Below are positions 6,994-7,163 of a DNA stretch of 7,163 nucleotides, piece after piece. The stretch comes from Thermoplasmata archaeon (GTDB taxonomy: Archaea; Thermoplasmatota; Penumbrarchaeia; Penumbrarchaeales; Penumbrarchaeaceae). Each line of letters opens with the position of its first letter. Position 1 is the first letter of the stretch. The translations under genes and the position numbers were made by a program. Below the pieces are notes generated by a model. It was not told the origin of the DNA, searched no databases, and saw only the letters and a list, made by a program, of their open reading frames with translations. The stretch lies in NCBI GenBank assembly GCA_023145185.1, contig JAGLEG010000249.1:1-7163 (forward strand), given 5' to 3'.

Positions 6994-7001
6994 TTATATA
7001 T
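6994..7001 (+). promoter_or_regulatory. Archaeal TATA box for pilin-like gene
   Basis: TTATATAT is a good archaeal TATA box. Initiation about 26 bases downstream of its centre falls near 7023, giving a leader of about 17 bases that includes the Shine-Dalgarno at 7028. The bases just upstream (CTTACTGA) are a poor BRE, which may mean a weak or activator-dependent promoter. Confidence 0.5.
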
Positions 7002-7027
7002 GTAGTTGGACCAATGCCCTTCATTCT

Positions 7028-7034
7028 GGAGTGA
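7028..7034 (+). promoter_or_regulatory. Shine-Dalgarno deciding the pilin start
   Basis: GGAGTGA lies 5 bases before the ATG at 7040, matching the archaeal anti-SD core GGAG. It favours 7040 over the in-frame GTG at 7031, which overlaps it, and over the internal ATGs at 7070 and 7076, which lack such a site. It is the only clear Shine-Dalgarno next to an assigned start here; the J-domain gene appears leaderless. Confidence 0.5.
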
Positions 7035-7039
7035 ATGTT

Positions 7040-7163
7040 ATGAAAAAACTGGGCTTTAACTTTCTCTTTATGGTAATGAGAAGATTCAACCGCTCCGACA
7101 TCAAGGCGGTATCGGAGGCGATCGGCACCGTTCTGCTTTTGGGGATATCCGTAACACTTGCCG
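7040..7163 (+). CDS. Archaeal type IV pilin-like protein, N-terminus only (3'-partial)
   Basis: Forty-one codons are visible before the window ends. Residues 18-41 read RSDIKAVSEAIGTVLLLGIS and onward, the archaeal pilin N-terminal pattern (Pilin_N-type: a basic residue, then AVS-E/P-x-IG and a hydrophobic helix). By family knowledge, a prepilin peptidase (PibD/FlaK type) would cut near K22-A23/V24, and the hydrophobic helix then forms the pilus core or a membrane anchor. The start at 7040 is supported by the Shine-Dalgarno at 7028 and the TATA spacing, giving a leader of about 23 residues. That leader has an extra hydrophobic stretch (LGFNFLFMVM); starting at ATG 7076 would give a more usual 11-residue leader. 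The C-terminal part, which would separate a true pilin from a larger surface protein with this N-terminus, is outside the window. Confidence 0.8.
   Translation, partial: MKKLGFNFLFMVMRRFNRSDIKAVSEAIGTVLLLGISVTLA

Noticed and set aside
1..7163. Mobile elements, CRISPR repeats, tRNA/rRNA
   Set aside because: No transposase or integrase protein, no spaced identical direct repeats, and no tRNA cloverleaf or rRNA signature seen by eye.

Overview
The window looks like archaeal DNA, probably a Thermoplasmatota-type euryarchaeon. I infer this from three things. A type IV pilin-like N-terminus of the archaeal kind (AVSEAIGTVLLLGIS) begins at the right edge. AT-rich TATA-box/BRE promoters sit about 25 bases before the starts. 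The genes also include large Ca-loop repeat and Ig-like surface proteins, and a C-terminal 'LDLGNDG' domain that I associate from memory with this phylum. The genus cannot be named from this sequence.

Layout, left to right. (1) The 3' part of a large FG-GAP/VCBS-repeat surface protein on + (1-1847, 5' end outside the window), with ten D-x-[DN]-x-DG loops and a C-terminal beta-type domain. (2) Directly abutting it, and convergent, a 962-residue zinc-ribbon/coiled-coil protein on - (1848-4736), with one zinc ribbon at the N-terminus and two at the C-terminus around a rod of about 760 residues. (3) A 111-bp divergent promoter region (4737-4847). (4) On +, a 677-residue type I membrane protein (4848-6881): signal peptide, Ig/PKD-like ectodomain with 12 N-glycosylation sequons, one membrane segment, acidic linker and a cytosolic C-terminal J-domain with an intact HPD motif. 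(5) A 158-bp gap with a promoter. (6) The first 41 codons of a pilin-like gene on + (7040 onward, cut by the window end).

Working together (inference): three of the four genes make exported or envelope proteins, so this may be a cell-surface locus. The most unusual item is the membrane-anchored J-domain protein, which would place an Hsp70 co-chaperone activity under the membrane, linked to an external adhesin-like domain. It shares a promoter region with the zinc-ribbon coiled-coil protein, a possible cytosolic scaffold or client, so the two may form a module. No RNA gene, mobile element, CRISPR array or frameshift was seen, and no stretch over 300 bases lacks a gene.
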